64,000 bases of DNA from Branchiostoma floridae. Lineage: Eukaryota > Chordata > Leptocardii > Amphioxiformes > Branchiostomatidae. Position numbers and translations under genes: made by a program. Positions within the stretch are counted from its first letter, which is position 1. Each line of letters opens with the position of its first letter. This document shows positions 24,870 to 36,839 of the stretch, piece after piece. The stretch lies in contig NC_049980.1 in assembly GCF_000003815.2 (NCBI RefSeq), forward strand, positions 15,520,955-15,584,954, read 5' to 3'. The notes below the pieces were generated by a model, which was not told the DNA's origin, did no database searches, and worked only from the letters and a program-made list of their open reading frames with translations.

Positions 24870-26153
24870 TAGGGGTGTTGGACAAAAAATTAAAATTGTT
24901 GTATGCCAGTCACAATTAAGTTATTCAGAAAGAGCTCACTGAAAGAAACAAAATGGTATTTGTTTGAAGTGAATTGGATGTTGTATAGCTGAGATATTGG
25001 CAATTTAAGTTTCAATTTCGAGCCTCCGATTTTACGGATTTCTTAGATATGCCATTTCTATTGTTTTTTCATACTGTTATATATCGACAACAGAACATCA
25101 CAAAGCCAGCAATTCACCTTTAAAAGACTTTAATGTGGTGATATTAACTCTTGTACAAAAAACAGTCACCTCGAATCATTATTTACCGAGTTACGTAATC
25201 CTGAACTATAGCAAATATTGACATTTCAGAGGCAGTGCGCCAAACAAGCTAGTCGCGAAAACGTCTAAGTCCCCTCATTAAATATGCGAACTCAATGTAT
25301 TTCTAACATGCTTTGATCAATTTCAGCAAAGCTTGCATTCTGGGGGTTTTGGGACCTGCTGAATCCAAATATGATATCAAAATTGACACATTTCAACAAG
25401 AAGTATGGTTTTATGACCTTAAACGAGATTTCGGGCGCGATAATTTCTAAGTCCCCTCATTAAATATGCGTAATTACAATATTTCATTACTACTTTGATC
25501 AAACTCTACAAACTTTACTCCTAGGGGGTTTTGGCACCTGCTGAATCCAAATATGCTATCAGAATTGATGTATTTTATCATTAAATATGAGTTTTCTGAC
25601 ATCATGTGATTTTTTTACTGCGTATGACCATATAATGAATTATGCAAGTACTAGTATCACCTTTGACAGCCAGAACAGATTTCCCTACCCTGGGCTTAGT
25701 TCTAGACAAGCTGAATTCTTAGTAAGAATCTATCTGCTCATCATTTTACCAGCAAGTTAATCACAGATACATTGTCTATAGCCAACAGTGCAGTAAATAT
25801 TCTAACATGTTCTCACTCAATTTTTTTTCTTTTTCAGGTTGGTACAGCAGTCACAGTGGACTGCTTCACAGTGATATCCTCATCTTCCCTTTCTTCTTCG
25901 TCTTCCTCCTCCTCACTATCATTCTCACTAAATCCAATTCACTCTAATCTAACTCAGAGTCCGTATCAGTGAAACAGTCCTCTTCATCATTCTCCGTGTT
26001 CCCCTCAGGTGTTTCTGTAACACTTCCGAATACTTCATCTTCACTGTTTGCACTTTGCTGGTTTGATGGCAAACTGGGCATTGAGCCTTGACACATCTTC
26101 TTCCTCAAAGGTCTGATGGTCAGCATCATGTGATGTGGACTGCACTGGATGGT

Positions 26154-27019
26154 TCATGGAGGCTTGGTCCTGGCTTGTTTCAGTAGAATTGGAGCAGTGA
26201 GGAGAACATCAAGTGTGATGCCTGCCTCTTCACACGCCTCCCCAATTGGTTTTGTGTTTCCTATAAAGTTGAACAAGAAAAGGCAACTTAGATTTCTGAG
26301 CAACATTCACAACCCAACCAGAATAGTGTAACTTAGAATATTTAACCAACAATAAAAGAATTTAGCATTACATAAAAATATACTTACAATTTCATACTGA
26401 TATACATAAAACAATATATGCACAGCTATATACACCGTAATACACACATTTATTATCATGATATAGATATTGATATGAAAAAAGAAATGTCACAAGGAAT
26501 GGAGTCAACCAAGAAAGCTAAGACAAATTCCAAATCTAAACATAAAGGAAAAAATTGTCGTAGCTCGATGCATGCATGCCAAACAAAACATACAACTTGT
26601 GACACACCCCTCCCCCTTCCGATTGGAAGCCACGGATTTTTATCTTGGCTTACGATATCAAAAAGTGACAAGAAGATGAAAAAGTGGCATAACATTACTA
26701 AAGGGACCTTCAGAATAATTAATCGCCCGTATTCTCCCGCAAAAATCAACGTAAACACAGTGTCTGAGCTAGAAAACGATCTTCTGAGACCAAGCTATGC
26801 TGTAGTATATGTACACGTATTTGAGTACAGTATTTACCAATATTCATACGGCAAAATCTACAACAAAATAGCCGTTAACTATCTAAATATTCCATAAAAA
26901 TGTTGAAGAAATATATTACCTGGATTTTGGGAGGTATCAGCGGTCGCAGTGACGTCGGATGCCGCGGGAATCGCACCCGGAAGGTAGCGTGCGTCATCGT
27001 CGCCGCCGGCGTCCGCCAT
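26154..27019 (-). CDS. Small two-exon gene within the repeated element (68 residues), function unknown
   Basis: Exon 1 (27019-26920) begins in an excellent context, CCAAGATGGCGGAC, and encodes MADAGGDDDARYLPG and onward for 33 codons to CCA G, followed by a GTAATA donor. Exon 2 (26260-26154) follows a TTTATAG acceptor and continues in phase (G|GA) as GNTKPIGEACEEAGITLDVL and onward, with a stop at 26156-26154. Further down the same strand, other frames encode acidic peptides (NDSEEEEDEEEREDEDI and TENDEEDCFTDTDSELD). The original protein may therefore have been longer and is now frameshifted. No domain is recognised. The CCATCTTGG over the start codon matches a YY1 site, and the CpG-rich 27020-27440 would be its promoter. 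Exon 2 recurs in copy 1 (22211-22105). Confidence 0.4.
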
Positions 27020-27440
27020 CTTGGATTTCTTTCTCCAAACTCGCCGAGGTATGGTAAATGTAGCCCCATGTTTCTAGCACCATTTTTGGTCAGAAATATG
27101 CGAATCTAGTACCAAAATGACGGCAAACTTCTGAATTTTTAGAAAATCGATGCCCTTGAAAATTTTTAGGGAGGTAACTTCGAGAGATATTTCACTTTTA
27201 AAGTTTAACTTGCGGATATTTTTTGACTCGGAGGTCGTAGCTTCGATGGGCAGTAGTCATTTTGAAGCTCGTATTGTTGGCTACAAATTGGTGGCTAGCT
27301 TTCTTGGCTGTTGTGTACACGTCATCGGGAAATGAGCTCCAAGTGATGACGGATCGCCGCGGAAGTCGGCGCGGGCGCGGGGTGCACGGGGTCCCGCGGA
27401 CGAAACTCGCGTCGCCCGATGGGCCATTTCTCGCTTACTA
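27020..27440 (-). promoter_or_regulatory. CpG-rich putative promoter upstream of the minus-strand exon 1
   Basis: This is one of the few CpG-dense patches in the window (for example GGATCGCCGCGGAAGTCGGC near 27345 and GTCCCGCGGACGAAACTCGC near 27390). It directly precedes the ATGGCGGAC start codon on the minus strand and lies inside the right end of the element. Promoter activity is an inference. Confidence 0.4.
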
Positions 27441-27908
27441 TTCAAGGTATTTTAATAAAAATTGCACAAATGGTAAGAGAAAGACTTTATTCAACTACTG
27501 ATACTAAATTTTAAACACATTTACTTTGATAAATATCTGTTTGAAGGCGGTGAAGTTGACCCATTTTCAGTGTTTTTCGACCTCGTAAAGGGTTTCAACC
27601 GGCGTGCGCCACCCCTAATATCAACTGCCTTTCTTTACTTTGCTCAAACAATTGTTAGGAAATAAACAATTATTATAATTATAAAAGAATTCACTCAAAT
27701 TACGTAGAGGGTGTAAGAAAGGGCATAAACTTTGATGAAGCAGACTGCAGAAAGATTCATTGGTGGACATAACTTAAATACAACAATGTCTCTTAACATA
27801 TATTTTCTAATGACAAGACAGTTGGAAAGTTCACTAAACATCTTGTGCACCAACAGAGTTGTCCTCAAACCACCTGGACATGTTGACCATAAAGTTTGCA
27901 GTTCAGAC

Positions 27909-29046
27909 TGCATCATCATCGGCGTCAGCTCGTGACCGAGCATTAGTTCATGTCCATCCAGTCTCATCTGTTGACTGTTGGTGGCGGTGTCTGAGGTGGC
28001 TGCTCAGTCCCAGGGCAGTGTGGAACAGTCTGGGACACTTTGTGCAGGGCAGAGTGGGTGGGGAGCGAGGAAGTAGTAGTCTCTCTTTGCGTTGTTGTCT
28101 TTTTGTCTCGGCTTCGGAGCGTCGTAACTGCTCCATGTGATCAGTCCCCTGTGTTATGGTGCGTCTCCACTCAGACCGGTTCTCCGCGAGAGTCTCCCAA
28201 TTAGTGTGGTCAATGTCACAACAAAGGAGGGTAGCCTTTAACTGGTCGCGAAACCGATGCTTGGGCGCTCCTCGCGACCTTGTACCGGATTCTAGTTGGG
28301 AATATAGGATCTGGCGAGGAAGTCGAGTTGTAGGCATTCTTTTGACGTGTCCTGCCCAGCGGAGACGATGTCGCGCCATCGTAGTCTCAATGCTGGGGAG
28401 CTTGGCCTGGAGAAGGACAGCTTCGTTGGAGACACGGTCTTGCCATTTTATCTTCAGAATGGCACGGAGTTTTTGCTGTTGGAAACGCTCCAGCTTTTTC
28501 ACATCTCTCCGATACAGGACCCACACCTCGCAGCCATATAGGAGAGTAGACAGGACAATGGCTTGGAAAACCATGATCTTTGTTTGAAGACTGAGGTCAT
28601 GGTTTAGGAAGACACGTTTGGAGAGTCTCCCAAAAGCTGCATGTGCAGCCCGAATCCTATTGTCAATGTCTTTCTGCATCGTACAGTCATCTGAGAGGAA
28701 GCTTCCCAAGTAAGGGAATGATTTCACTGTCTCTAGTACTTCACCTCGGAGTCGGATGTTACTAGTGTCAGGAGGAGGATGCCCCGGAGCTCCCTGTGCG
28801 AGGATCTTTGTCTTCCCTATGTTGGAAGTGAGACCGAAGCGGGAGTAAGCACCGTCAAGGACATCGACAGTACTCTGAAGAGCGTCGACTGTATCCACAG
28901 GAGTTGCGTTGTCATCAGCGTACTGCAGCTCCCGTACCGTGAAGGAAGTGGTGTGTCTGCGGGAGCGAAGGCGTCCGGTGTTGAAGAGGCCTCCATCCAT
29001 TCTATAACGAAGTTGGATAGCATTCACAATTCCCACGACCATTTTC
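27909..29046 (-). mobile_element. 5'-truncated non-LTR retrotransposon (LINE)
   Basis: The minus-strand element keeps the C-terminal half of its ORF2-like frame, then a short 3' tail ending in a GATGATGATG run near 27911. The 5' side stops abruptly around 29046, just before what would be the central reverse transcriptase domain. That is the usual result of incomplete target-primed reverse transcription. No target-site duplication was resolved. Confidence 0.8.
27948..29042 (-). CDS. LINE reverse transcriptase, C-terminal 364 residues (5' truncated)
   Basis: An uninterrupted frame. The reverse transcriptase palm motif LQYADDNA at about residues 39-46 holds the catalytic aspartate pair. FPYLGSFLSDD near 110 and LSTLLYGCEVWVLYRRD near 170 are the usual downstream fingers and thumb signatures. 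HRLRWAGHVKRMPTTRLPRQ near 225 is a typical LINE C-terminal block. A C2H2-type motif CTKCPRLFHTALGLSSHLRH lies near the C terminus. The endonuclease and N-terminal reverse transcriptase motifs are missing because the copy is 5' truncated, so the methionine at 29042 is not a genuine start. Lack of stops or frameshifts suggests recent insertion. The clade was not assigned. Confidence 0.9.
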   Translation of the reverse strand: MVVGIVNAIQLRYRMDGGLFNTGRLRSRRHTTSFTVRELQYADDNATPVDTVDALQSTVDVLDGAYSRFGLTSNIGKTKILAQGAPGHPPPDTSNIRLRGEVLETVKSFPYLGSFLSDDCTMQKDIDNRIRAAHAAFGRLSKRVFLNHDLSLQTKIMVFQAIVLSTLLYGCEVWVLYRRDVKKLERFQQQKLRAILKIKWQDRVSNEAVLLQAKLPSIETTMARHRLRWAGHVKRMPTTRLPRQILYSQLESGTRSRGAPKHRFRDQLKATLLCCDIDHTNWETLAENRSEWRRTITQGTDHMEQLRRSEAETKRQQRKERLLLPRSPPTLPCTKCPRLFHTALGLSSHLRHRHQQSTDETGWT

Positions 29047-30649
29047 CTTTAATAACTCTACGTCACACTTTGCTGCATTTCCATCAAGCATGACCAGACG
29101 GCTGCTCTGACATGGCTCCTTACATCTTAATGACATTCAGCATAGACAAGCGATTAACTCTTCACCCTTGCATCCCCAGATTCACCTGACCTTGTCAACA
29201 TGGATATCCCTCTGTCCCTGTCCCTCCATGCTAATCCCTCCATGTCCCATTCAATCAAATTACATGCTTCATGTCCACACAGACAAACTGGCAGATATAT
29301 TGATGCACAGGTATTCCCATGTTTCCTGCAGAGAGGATTATTATTGAGCATTAGATGATATCAACAGCATCCTGGGCGAAGACGTCCGAGGACGTAATAA
29401 TTTACAAGATGTAGAAGGACATTATAATGATTATATGACAATACATAGTGAGGAAAATAAAGCCTGTGAGACCACAAAACCTCTCTGGAGACTGACAGTA
29501 CTGGCAAGAAGTATGCTGCTCTGCAACTTGCTAACTCATGAAGACCTGATCTACAAATATAACTATTGTTGGTTGCAGGGTTCAAAAATTGAAATATATT
29601 CTGGGAATACATGTACAAATTTTCTGGTTTTAGCAACATTTGAAGTTTGTGGTTGAAATTATTCTGTAGTATATACAGTGTAGTAGAATAACAAAATACA
29701 TTCTCTGTATCATGTAAATCCAACGTAACACAATTTCCATGGCAACCTCAAATCCGTGCTCTGTTCACCTCCAATGACTTATCCCTTTACTACCAAACCT
29801 GCTGCAAAAGTTTTGGTTACACAGTTTTTTTGCTGGCACCCTTAAGATAAAAAATTGGTCATGTCTACCTATGTTATTAACCACCTGCCATCCGTAGGGT
29901 TGGTTGGCTGTGTCACCTTTAAACAGAAAATAGTGTGGCCAAGCTTTTCTCCATTAACTAGTAACCTTTTTATAAGGCAAAATGTTTTAGTTGCTTCAAA
30001 TGTCGCACTTGACACATACATTCAAAGCAAAAGTCAACCAGCCCAAAATTGGATATTGATCTCGAGAGGCAAGGATGGGAGACTTTATCCAGTGCTGCAG
30101 AAGGAAATCAAGATGGAAGAGAAACCAAGAAAGTTCATGGTGACCTACCATTTATTGCCTACCACAACGAGGTGAACCAGGCTGGATCTTAGCTTTGTGA
30201 TCTGTCAAATAAGTGCTGCTGACTGGGTTTAAGGAAGTGGGTCTGATAAATGGAACCTCAAGCTATGAGATTTTATCGTTCGTTTGTTCGTTCATTCAGA
30301 TCCTACATGTACGTGCCTAGTGGCATGTTGGGTTGCAAGTTTCCTTGCTGTTTCAGTAGCAGGGTATATGTTTACAGGAATTGGTTGCTACCACATTGAT
30401 AAATTTATTTAAAAGACATTTACATATCAATTCCTGGTTTCAGGTTAAATACCTGTATATGACAAGGTTGTGACATCAGACAGGTCACAAAATACAGGGA
30501 ACATTTAGGATTAGGAAATTAGGCTTACAAGTACTGGTGACAACAAAGACTGATCATATCAATGGGGGAGGGGGGAACAATTCATAAACTGGGTACAGAA
30601 AGTGGAAGTGACCTTGAGACCTGTTTAGCAGAAATGAACTCATGAAAAA
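29047..30649. other. Non-coding stretch, nothing firmly recognised
   Basis: No supported gene. A CGTTCGTTTGTTCGTTCATT run at about 30277 followed by GTGGCATGTTGGGTTGCAAG looks like a retroelement 3' region but could not be delimited. Confidence 0.4.
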
Positions 30650-31753
30650 ACTAGAGTTCGGTGACCTCACACCTCCATGAATATTTAGAGCTTTTGTTAA
30701 TTTCAAATGACTTAATATTAACATGATTAATGCATGGTGTTGTTCATCATTGACAAACGTACAGTAAACATGTCACAAGTAAAATTCCCAATTCAGATCA
30801 TTAATCATTAAGTTGTTTTGCAATTTTTGCATAAATTATGCAAATAAGTTCATCATTTGCATATTTGATATCTGCAGATGTTCCACTGATTATAATTAAC
30901 AAGTGTTACATTTATCGAAGTCCAGTTATTGCAAACAATGGAATTATACAATTTACTCATTAATTATGCAAATTAAGTCCTCATTTGTATAAAATGCATA
31001 TCATTATGAACATCTTTGCCCAAGCTACCTGCATACCTAAAATGCAGGCAATCCGTCGTTCCTTTCTGCAGTTATCCTCTTTGGAGTGTATTCACAAAAA
31101 CGCACCTGCAGTTCTATAATTACACGTTAAGATACACGTTTCCCCCACTGTAAATGTTAGGGGACTGAAACTTGCCCCACTTTGTCATGACGCTGAAAGC
31201 TATCTACCACCCGAATTTCATGACCATATCACGTCCGGGACAAGAGATACATTGAAAAAACTGCTATGATAGAATATTCTCATTAATTATGCAAATGTAA
31301 TCCTATTTTGCATAATTAGTATTTTATCTTGTACAACATTGTCTAAGGTACCTACATACCAAAAATCATGAAAATCCGCTGTTCCCTTCTTGAGTAATCC
31401 TCGTCAGAAGTTTTTGACAAAAATGCCCCTGCTATCCCAAAACTAGACGCTAGGGGGCCCAAACTTATATCGCTTCTTCCTGAGCACAAGAGCTATCTAA
31501 TACTAAAAAATCGTGACCATAGCATGTCCAGAACACCGAGATAGCAAAACCGGAAGTTGCGCTGCAGAATCAAGGGGAGCCGCTAGGGGGTCCAAAATCT
31601 AATCATTTCCAGCTTTCATCACACACTACCAACACACCAAGTATGAAACCAATCCACCCAACCGTTCATGAGCTATCTTGTTTACAAACACACAGACACA
31701 CAGACAGACAAACGCAGGGTAAAATATAACCTCCATGACATTTCATGGAGGTA
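30650..31753 (-). mobile_element. 1.07-kb repeat element, copy B (inverted relative to copy A)
   Basis: Full-length reverse-oriented copy of the element at 13551-14630. It has the same terminal hairpin at its right edge (31732-31753 region), the same CTAGAGTTCGG left edge, and matching internal GGGGGCC and CTCATTAATTATGCAAA modules. It is degenerate and non-coding. Confidence 0.75.
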
Positions 31754-31859
31754 ATGAGCTAATCTTCTACTGGTCCTGACGGAGACAACAGAAGCTATGT
31801 ACTATATTTACAGGTTAACTGTCACTCACTAACAGTATACAAGGAAATTCCCTAGCTCT

Positions 31860-32139
31860 TTTATAATATCGGGTGTATAATATCGGGTGTATTTGCAGCC
31901 AGTGCCATAGGCAGGTACCCAATGTGTTGAGTAATGAGGCTGTTTAACGTGGTCGAGGCACCTCCTCGAGCACGGGACCCCCGTTTTACGTCCCTCCCGG
32001 AAGACGATTTCGTGGAAAGCTTCGTGAGGCTACAGCAATCCGGACGTCCTAGGTTGGTCCCCCATCCAAGCACTGTCCGGACCGCGCGTTGCTTAACTTC
32101 CGAGATCGAGGGATCGGGTGTACCAACGCGCCATGCGGC
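31860..32139 (-). mobile_element. 5S-rRNA-derived SINE, copy 1
   Basis: On the minus strand, 32139-32029 is recognisably 5S rRNA. It has ACACCCGATC near the 5' end, GATCTCGGAAGTTAAGCAAC (the classic box A / intermediate element region), then CTTGGATGGGGGACC (box C) and a GCTGTAG end. It is followed by a non-5S body (CACGAAATCGTCTTCCGGGA, then GGGACGTAAAAC) and an AT-rich tail with two CACCCGATATTATA units. The 5S internal control region would provide a Pol III promoter. The 3' body shared with the copy at 52318-52564 shows that this is a mobile family (SINE3-like) and not a stray 5S pseudogene. Some differences from functional 5S are visible. Confidence 0.85.
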
Positions 32140-35100
32140 ATACAACAGTACAAGCACAATGAACAGTGAACCACAGCTTAACATCCCGTACTAAGCAATA
32201 CAACCCTTTCCTGTGGCATACATGTCAGGTGAGCAACACAGCTCATAGCCTGATTTTTAAGCAAGCTTCTATACAGCCCGCCCAACACAGCTGGCCTCTA
32301 GCGGGGAGGGGCCAGTTACAGCCCTGGATAGCGGAGTTTGCGTTACACAGACTACACAGCTCATAGGGATTCAAACTTATGACTCTTCCTCTGGACTTCT
32401 TAATTCAGAGGACTGGTCACTGGTTACATCACACTTTTCTAAGAAGTTCTTGGGACATCAGCATTAGATCACTACAGTTAAGAACTGCTCGGTTCTGTCA
32501 TTGATTTATATTGTTCTCTATCTGTAGTAGTTCAAGAGAAACATTAGACTAGTCCATCTGCACAGTCATCTACGAATCCATATGTATACTTTTGACTATA
32601 GACTGATGATTTACAGTCCCTTTAGATCAAACCTTTTCCATCTCTGACAACCAACGAAACCGAAAATGTCCATTTCATTTGGAGAGCAATATTTCTGACC
32701 TGCCTGACTGCCTCCACACAAAGGAAAGTGGCTGGCGATACTTGTGCAGGAGAAATCTTTGATAAGATACGGCCTCATTTACTGATCTACAATCCCCAGC
32801 TAGTACTGGTTCATTAATCCACAGCTTAATTCAATCAGTCTAGGAGATATCTGTCGCTCTGGGATCAGCACATCACCAACTAATGTGTTCCAATGCCAGG
32901 GAACATTACTCTCTGCCCACTGAGTGCTCTGAAGGGGATTGGTGATACTTTCCTGCTGGTTTTGGCGGGTGCCATCAAAGTTAGTCTACCAAGGCTATAT
33001 GATACTCGATTCCGTACATACATTATATGTTTGTAAGGGAGTGAGTACTAGTAAACAAACAAGGATAGCACCCATGCTAGTAAAAGCCATGGAGGAGCAA
33101 AAGTATCCAACTTTATCAATACATGTATGTTTATTTAATAAGTAGGTTGAAAATGAATATAATTTATGATTATTTTGAGATTCTTACAAACTTGTAGTTC
33201 AAAAGATATTTCAGAATTGTTATCAATAACTGCTTGTAAATGTTACCACCTCTTTGAAATGACAGACTTTTAATTTGATACATTGACTTTGAGTGAATTA
33301 CATGATATTTTGACCTTTACTATCTCAATCACAGTGTCAGAATGCATCTCCCTGACAGTATTCACCTATGTATCACAACCACACCTGCAGATGTACACAG
33401 TATTGCTATGTTCTGAATGTGCTATCATTAACCAAAGAAGGCATAGATCTATTCATAACTACAGATTGTAAAATTGAGAGAAAAACTACATACACTCAAT
33501 AGAAGTCACTTGGAAAGGGATCAAATCTGTCCATCAGACTTGAAAAATTGGATACAAATGTAATCCACCAATAAACTACAAATCAACATGAGGCCTTTCT
33601 AAAAATCTAATCACTTAGTTTAGAGATGAATAAAGATAGAAGTACATGTAGGATAATTTCCGAACAATTTCAAAATATTCATGATTCTGAAGTTAATACC
33701 ACATTGCTAATAGTATTACAGAATGACAGCAGCTTATATTTTGATCCAAGAGTTTGACATGTGCAGGGATTCTTTTCCACTCACACAAAGTGTCCTGTTT
33801 GCAAGGTGTTACTACTGGGTAACCATGGCCTAAGGACACTACCTCATCATCCTATCAACAGCAGACTTCTGTGGATTCTTCTGTCCTGGTAATCACTCCA
33901 AGCCCTTTGAGACGCCGTTTATCCTCAGAAGTAAGACGTAGGCATATCGTACCTTCCAAGGAGAAAACTGTTCCAAACTCATCTACGCAGGGGGATATGC
34001 TGCAAAGGAGCGGAATTGATTTTTGGATGGCTGCTAAAAGGATTAGAAGATTACAGCACCTTGAGATGTATTAGTGTGCATCTCCCTGCAACTGGGGGAA
34101 AAGGCTTTGCATGAGTGATGACCTGAAACTGTTGAAGAAACAATTTGGGATCAGAGAGCACCATGTTTGTTAATTCATTGCCTGGAAGTAATCTAGCAAG
34201 AGAATTAGTCATGGATACTTTTTTTCAGGGTAGGGTTTCAACCATGTGTAAGGTCTTCATTAACTTATACATATACATGAATGATTACGAACTAGTCAGA
34301 GGTACTGTTTGGAATGCAAAGTTAGAGGCCTGTCGTCGTCGTTATTTGAATTTATCCTTAACTACAACTTTAGAAGAAGCTGTAAAAAATGTTGTTGTTT
34401 TTTAAATGCATGGGCATTTTAAGGTACTCCATGATGGATGTTTTGTTATTGTCAAGAGTTAGATCAATAGCTGATGTGATGCAGGAGCTTTTATCATCAG
34501 TCACCTGGCTGGGGGCAGAGGTGAAACCTTTGTTCCATGATAAAAAAAGAAAGTTCAAACCTCATGTTTCACCAGCAATGCCTTAACTGTGATGAAAGAC
34601 AAAATTCCAGCCAAAGTATTACCCACATTAAGGAACAGCCATCCTACAACGTCTGCAGAAGCTCAAGAACTTGAACAAAACAACTAAGTTACATCAGTAA
34701 GAGTTAGAGCCATCACAGACATGCAGTCAGCAGTATTTTACCACTTTGCCCTATTATGGCCTGAAGCAAGCCAATGCCCTGACTGTCATCTTGGGCAGTG
34801 TCCAATATTGGACAGATTCACATTCATGAAAGGTTCATCCTCCTGACTTTGTCTCATCATCTTTTCAATGATGCCTTTAAAGTAGCCAATGTCGTAGTAC
34901 CCATGATGGTCCTTTTGGATCGCCTGCTACAGAATGATTCAGACATGATCAATTCAAGTTTTGCCAAGATGTATCTGTGCAGCACAGGTAGCAAGGTTAG
35001 GTTGGACTACAAAAAGACCTGCTAGACTACTAAAAAAATCTACAGTTGACAATCATTGGATGGGAGTAGTCCCTTACTGCTCACCAATGCATTTAAAGAC

Positions 35101-36211
35101 TCTGCCCAATACAATGATTGAACACTCCCCCCAAAAGGCAGCCTTCATCAGAATGCAGGGAAAGGACCTTATTCTGGTACCGACTGATCCACACTTCTCA
35201 AGAAGCTTACAAAGGCTTGAAAGATAAGATGGTTGTTAATCTTCAAGGCATCAATAAGTGCTTGGGCAATTTATGGGATAGGTAGCTTTTCCTTTCATTG
35301 CTAATACCACTGAAGGAGTTGCATAAGAACAGTGTCAAAGTACACGTGTAGCTGCACTCAAGTGTGCTTTCTCCAGAAATGAAAACCTCTATCAATACTT
35401 TGTAAGCAAGAAAATCTTTGTTCATATCAGACCCTGTAGGTAAGACAGAATAGTCTATAGCAGGATTTGTTATTTGATAACCAATAATTAGAACTCCCAG
35501 TCCAACTGTTTGTTCTAACTCCAAAAGAGCAAACGTTCCAAAGAGAAGTGATAGGTGACCACTGAAATATGATTACACATTTAACTCTAACATGTGTTGC
35601 CAGGGTGATTTGTATCCATTGTGGACAACTGGGTTGACACCATTTTGGTCCTGCCTGTGCTGATGTATGGGTATCATGCTCCATTGGGCATGTACACTTG
35701 CTGGCACATGGGACTCCACAGACATGCCTATCCTTACATTTTATGGTGTTTATCCCTGGCAATCCCATTAATTCTCCTGAGCATAATCGAGCTGACCAGA
35801 AAAAGTGCAGACAGTCTTTCCAATCTAATAAGCACATGCACTGGGGTCCCTGCATGCCAGGTGCATTTTATGGTCCTCTGCATGTAAGTAGGGTAATGAT
35901 CCCTATCAAGTAACCATTAGAATCATATTTTAGATTAGCTGTATTGCTCATGATGGGATTTAGGACATTAGAGTAATGGAATGACTCACGTAAGTGGGTC
36001 ACTATCCACAAGTTTATTGAATGAGGCTAAAATCAGAAAGAGATAGCTATTCTTTAAAAAAATCAGTATACAGGTACAGCTTGACTACTTAGTGACCAAC
36101 TAACTCTACATAAGGACTGCCTGGCCAATGTGGCCTTTTTTGGTGGTCCTCTACATAATCTACTCATTATCATAGGCATTATGGATCCTGTCTATAACAT
36201 GCATTGGCATA
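32140..36211. other. Long non-coding stretch, nothing recognised
   Basis: About 4 kb with no supported gene, RNA or bounded repeat. ORFs of 60-140 codons occur on both strands but show no domain, conserved motif or coherent splice structure. Confidence 0.4.
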
Positions 36212-36839
36212 ATACCGGCCGTAAGACCGGCCGATAAAAAATAATGGAATTTAAAGAGATCTACACATGCAACAATAGTTATTTCTGAGGTATGCACACT
36301 TCAGACATCTAGCTGTCCAATACATCATTTACAAAGCATCGATAACAATGCATTCGAAGACAACAAGGCGAAAAGTTTTCAGTATCTTTTTCGGGACAGG
36401 CAGCTCGTCGTGGGACGAACACACCGTCACATTCATTGCCAGATTTGTAGATCATAATTACACATGCTCACGGCACAAGACGAACATGATTCAACAACAA
36501 TCTTGAATTTCTGTTGGTGACCTACAACTCATGTAAAAGTGTGAAGAACCGTTGCATAATAGCCCGGATCTTCGACTGAATGGGCAAAATTGAACGTACG
36601 CAGCCATTTTCCCGCCATTCTTATATCTACGCTAGCAGTAAAGTGTTACGTCACAGCGGTTGTGACGGACAAAAGTTAAATGAAAATTCTTGACACTATA
36701 CGTCCGTTTTCTCATGACATTTTGTATGCTCATGCAGGTTTATGTTTTATGCATTTAGTAACAGAAAAGGAAGGAACATGGAGGATGTATAAAGGTACAT
36801 AGCGACAGTTAATTGTGCCGTGTTTCTTCCGGCCGGTAT
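36212..36839. mobile_element. Putative TIR element (ATACCGGCCG ends)
   Basis: The left end ATACCGGCCGTAAGA and the right end TTCCGGCCGGTAT are inverted over about 15 bp, ATACCGGCCG(T/G)AAGA. The left end has a second ACCGGCCG immediately inside. The interior (about 600 bp) is non-coding and moderately CpG-rich. No convincing target-site duplication was found, so the class is open. Confidence 0.5.

Larger units (their letters stand above)
24870..27617 (-). mobile_element. Direct-repeat copy 2 with apparent full right end (about 2.75 kb)
   Basis: The left 1.55 kb duplicates copy 1. The sequence then continues to CACCCCTA at 27617, the inverse of the TAGGGGTG start. ATATCAA follows immediately (27618-27624), identical to the seven bases before copy 1 at 20814-20820 but not adjacent to the left end of copy 2. 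The right portion is CpG-rich (26930-27440) and carries the first exon of a minus-strand transcript. The superfamily is undetermined: a 7-bp duplication with an 8-bp inverted end does not decide it. Confidence 0.65.

Noticed and set aside
26418-26897. 159-codon plus-strand ORF with lysine-rich start
   Set aside because: No recognisable domain and no splice context. It is antisense to the region between the two exons of the minus-strand small gene, so probably chance.
31860-32139. Functional 5S rRNA gene
   Set aside because: Internal regions differ from a functional 5S, and it continues into a body shared with the second copy, so it is a SINE.
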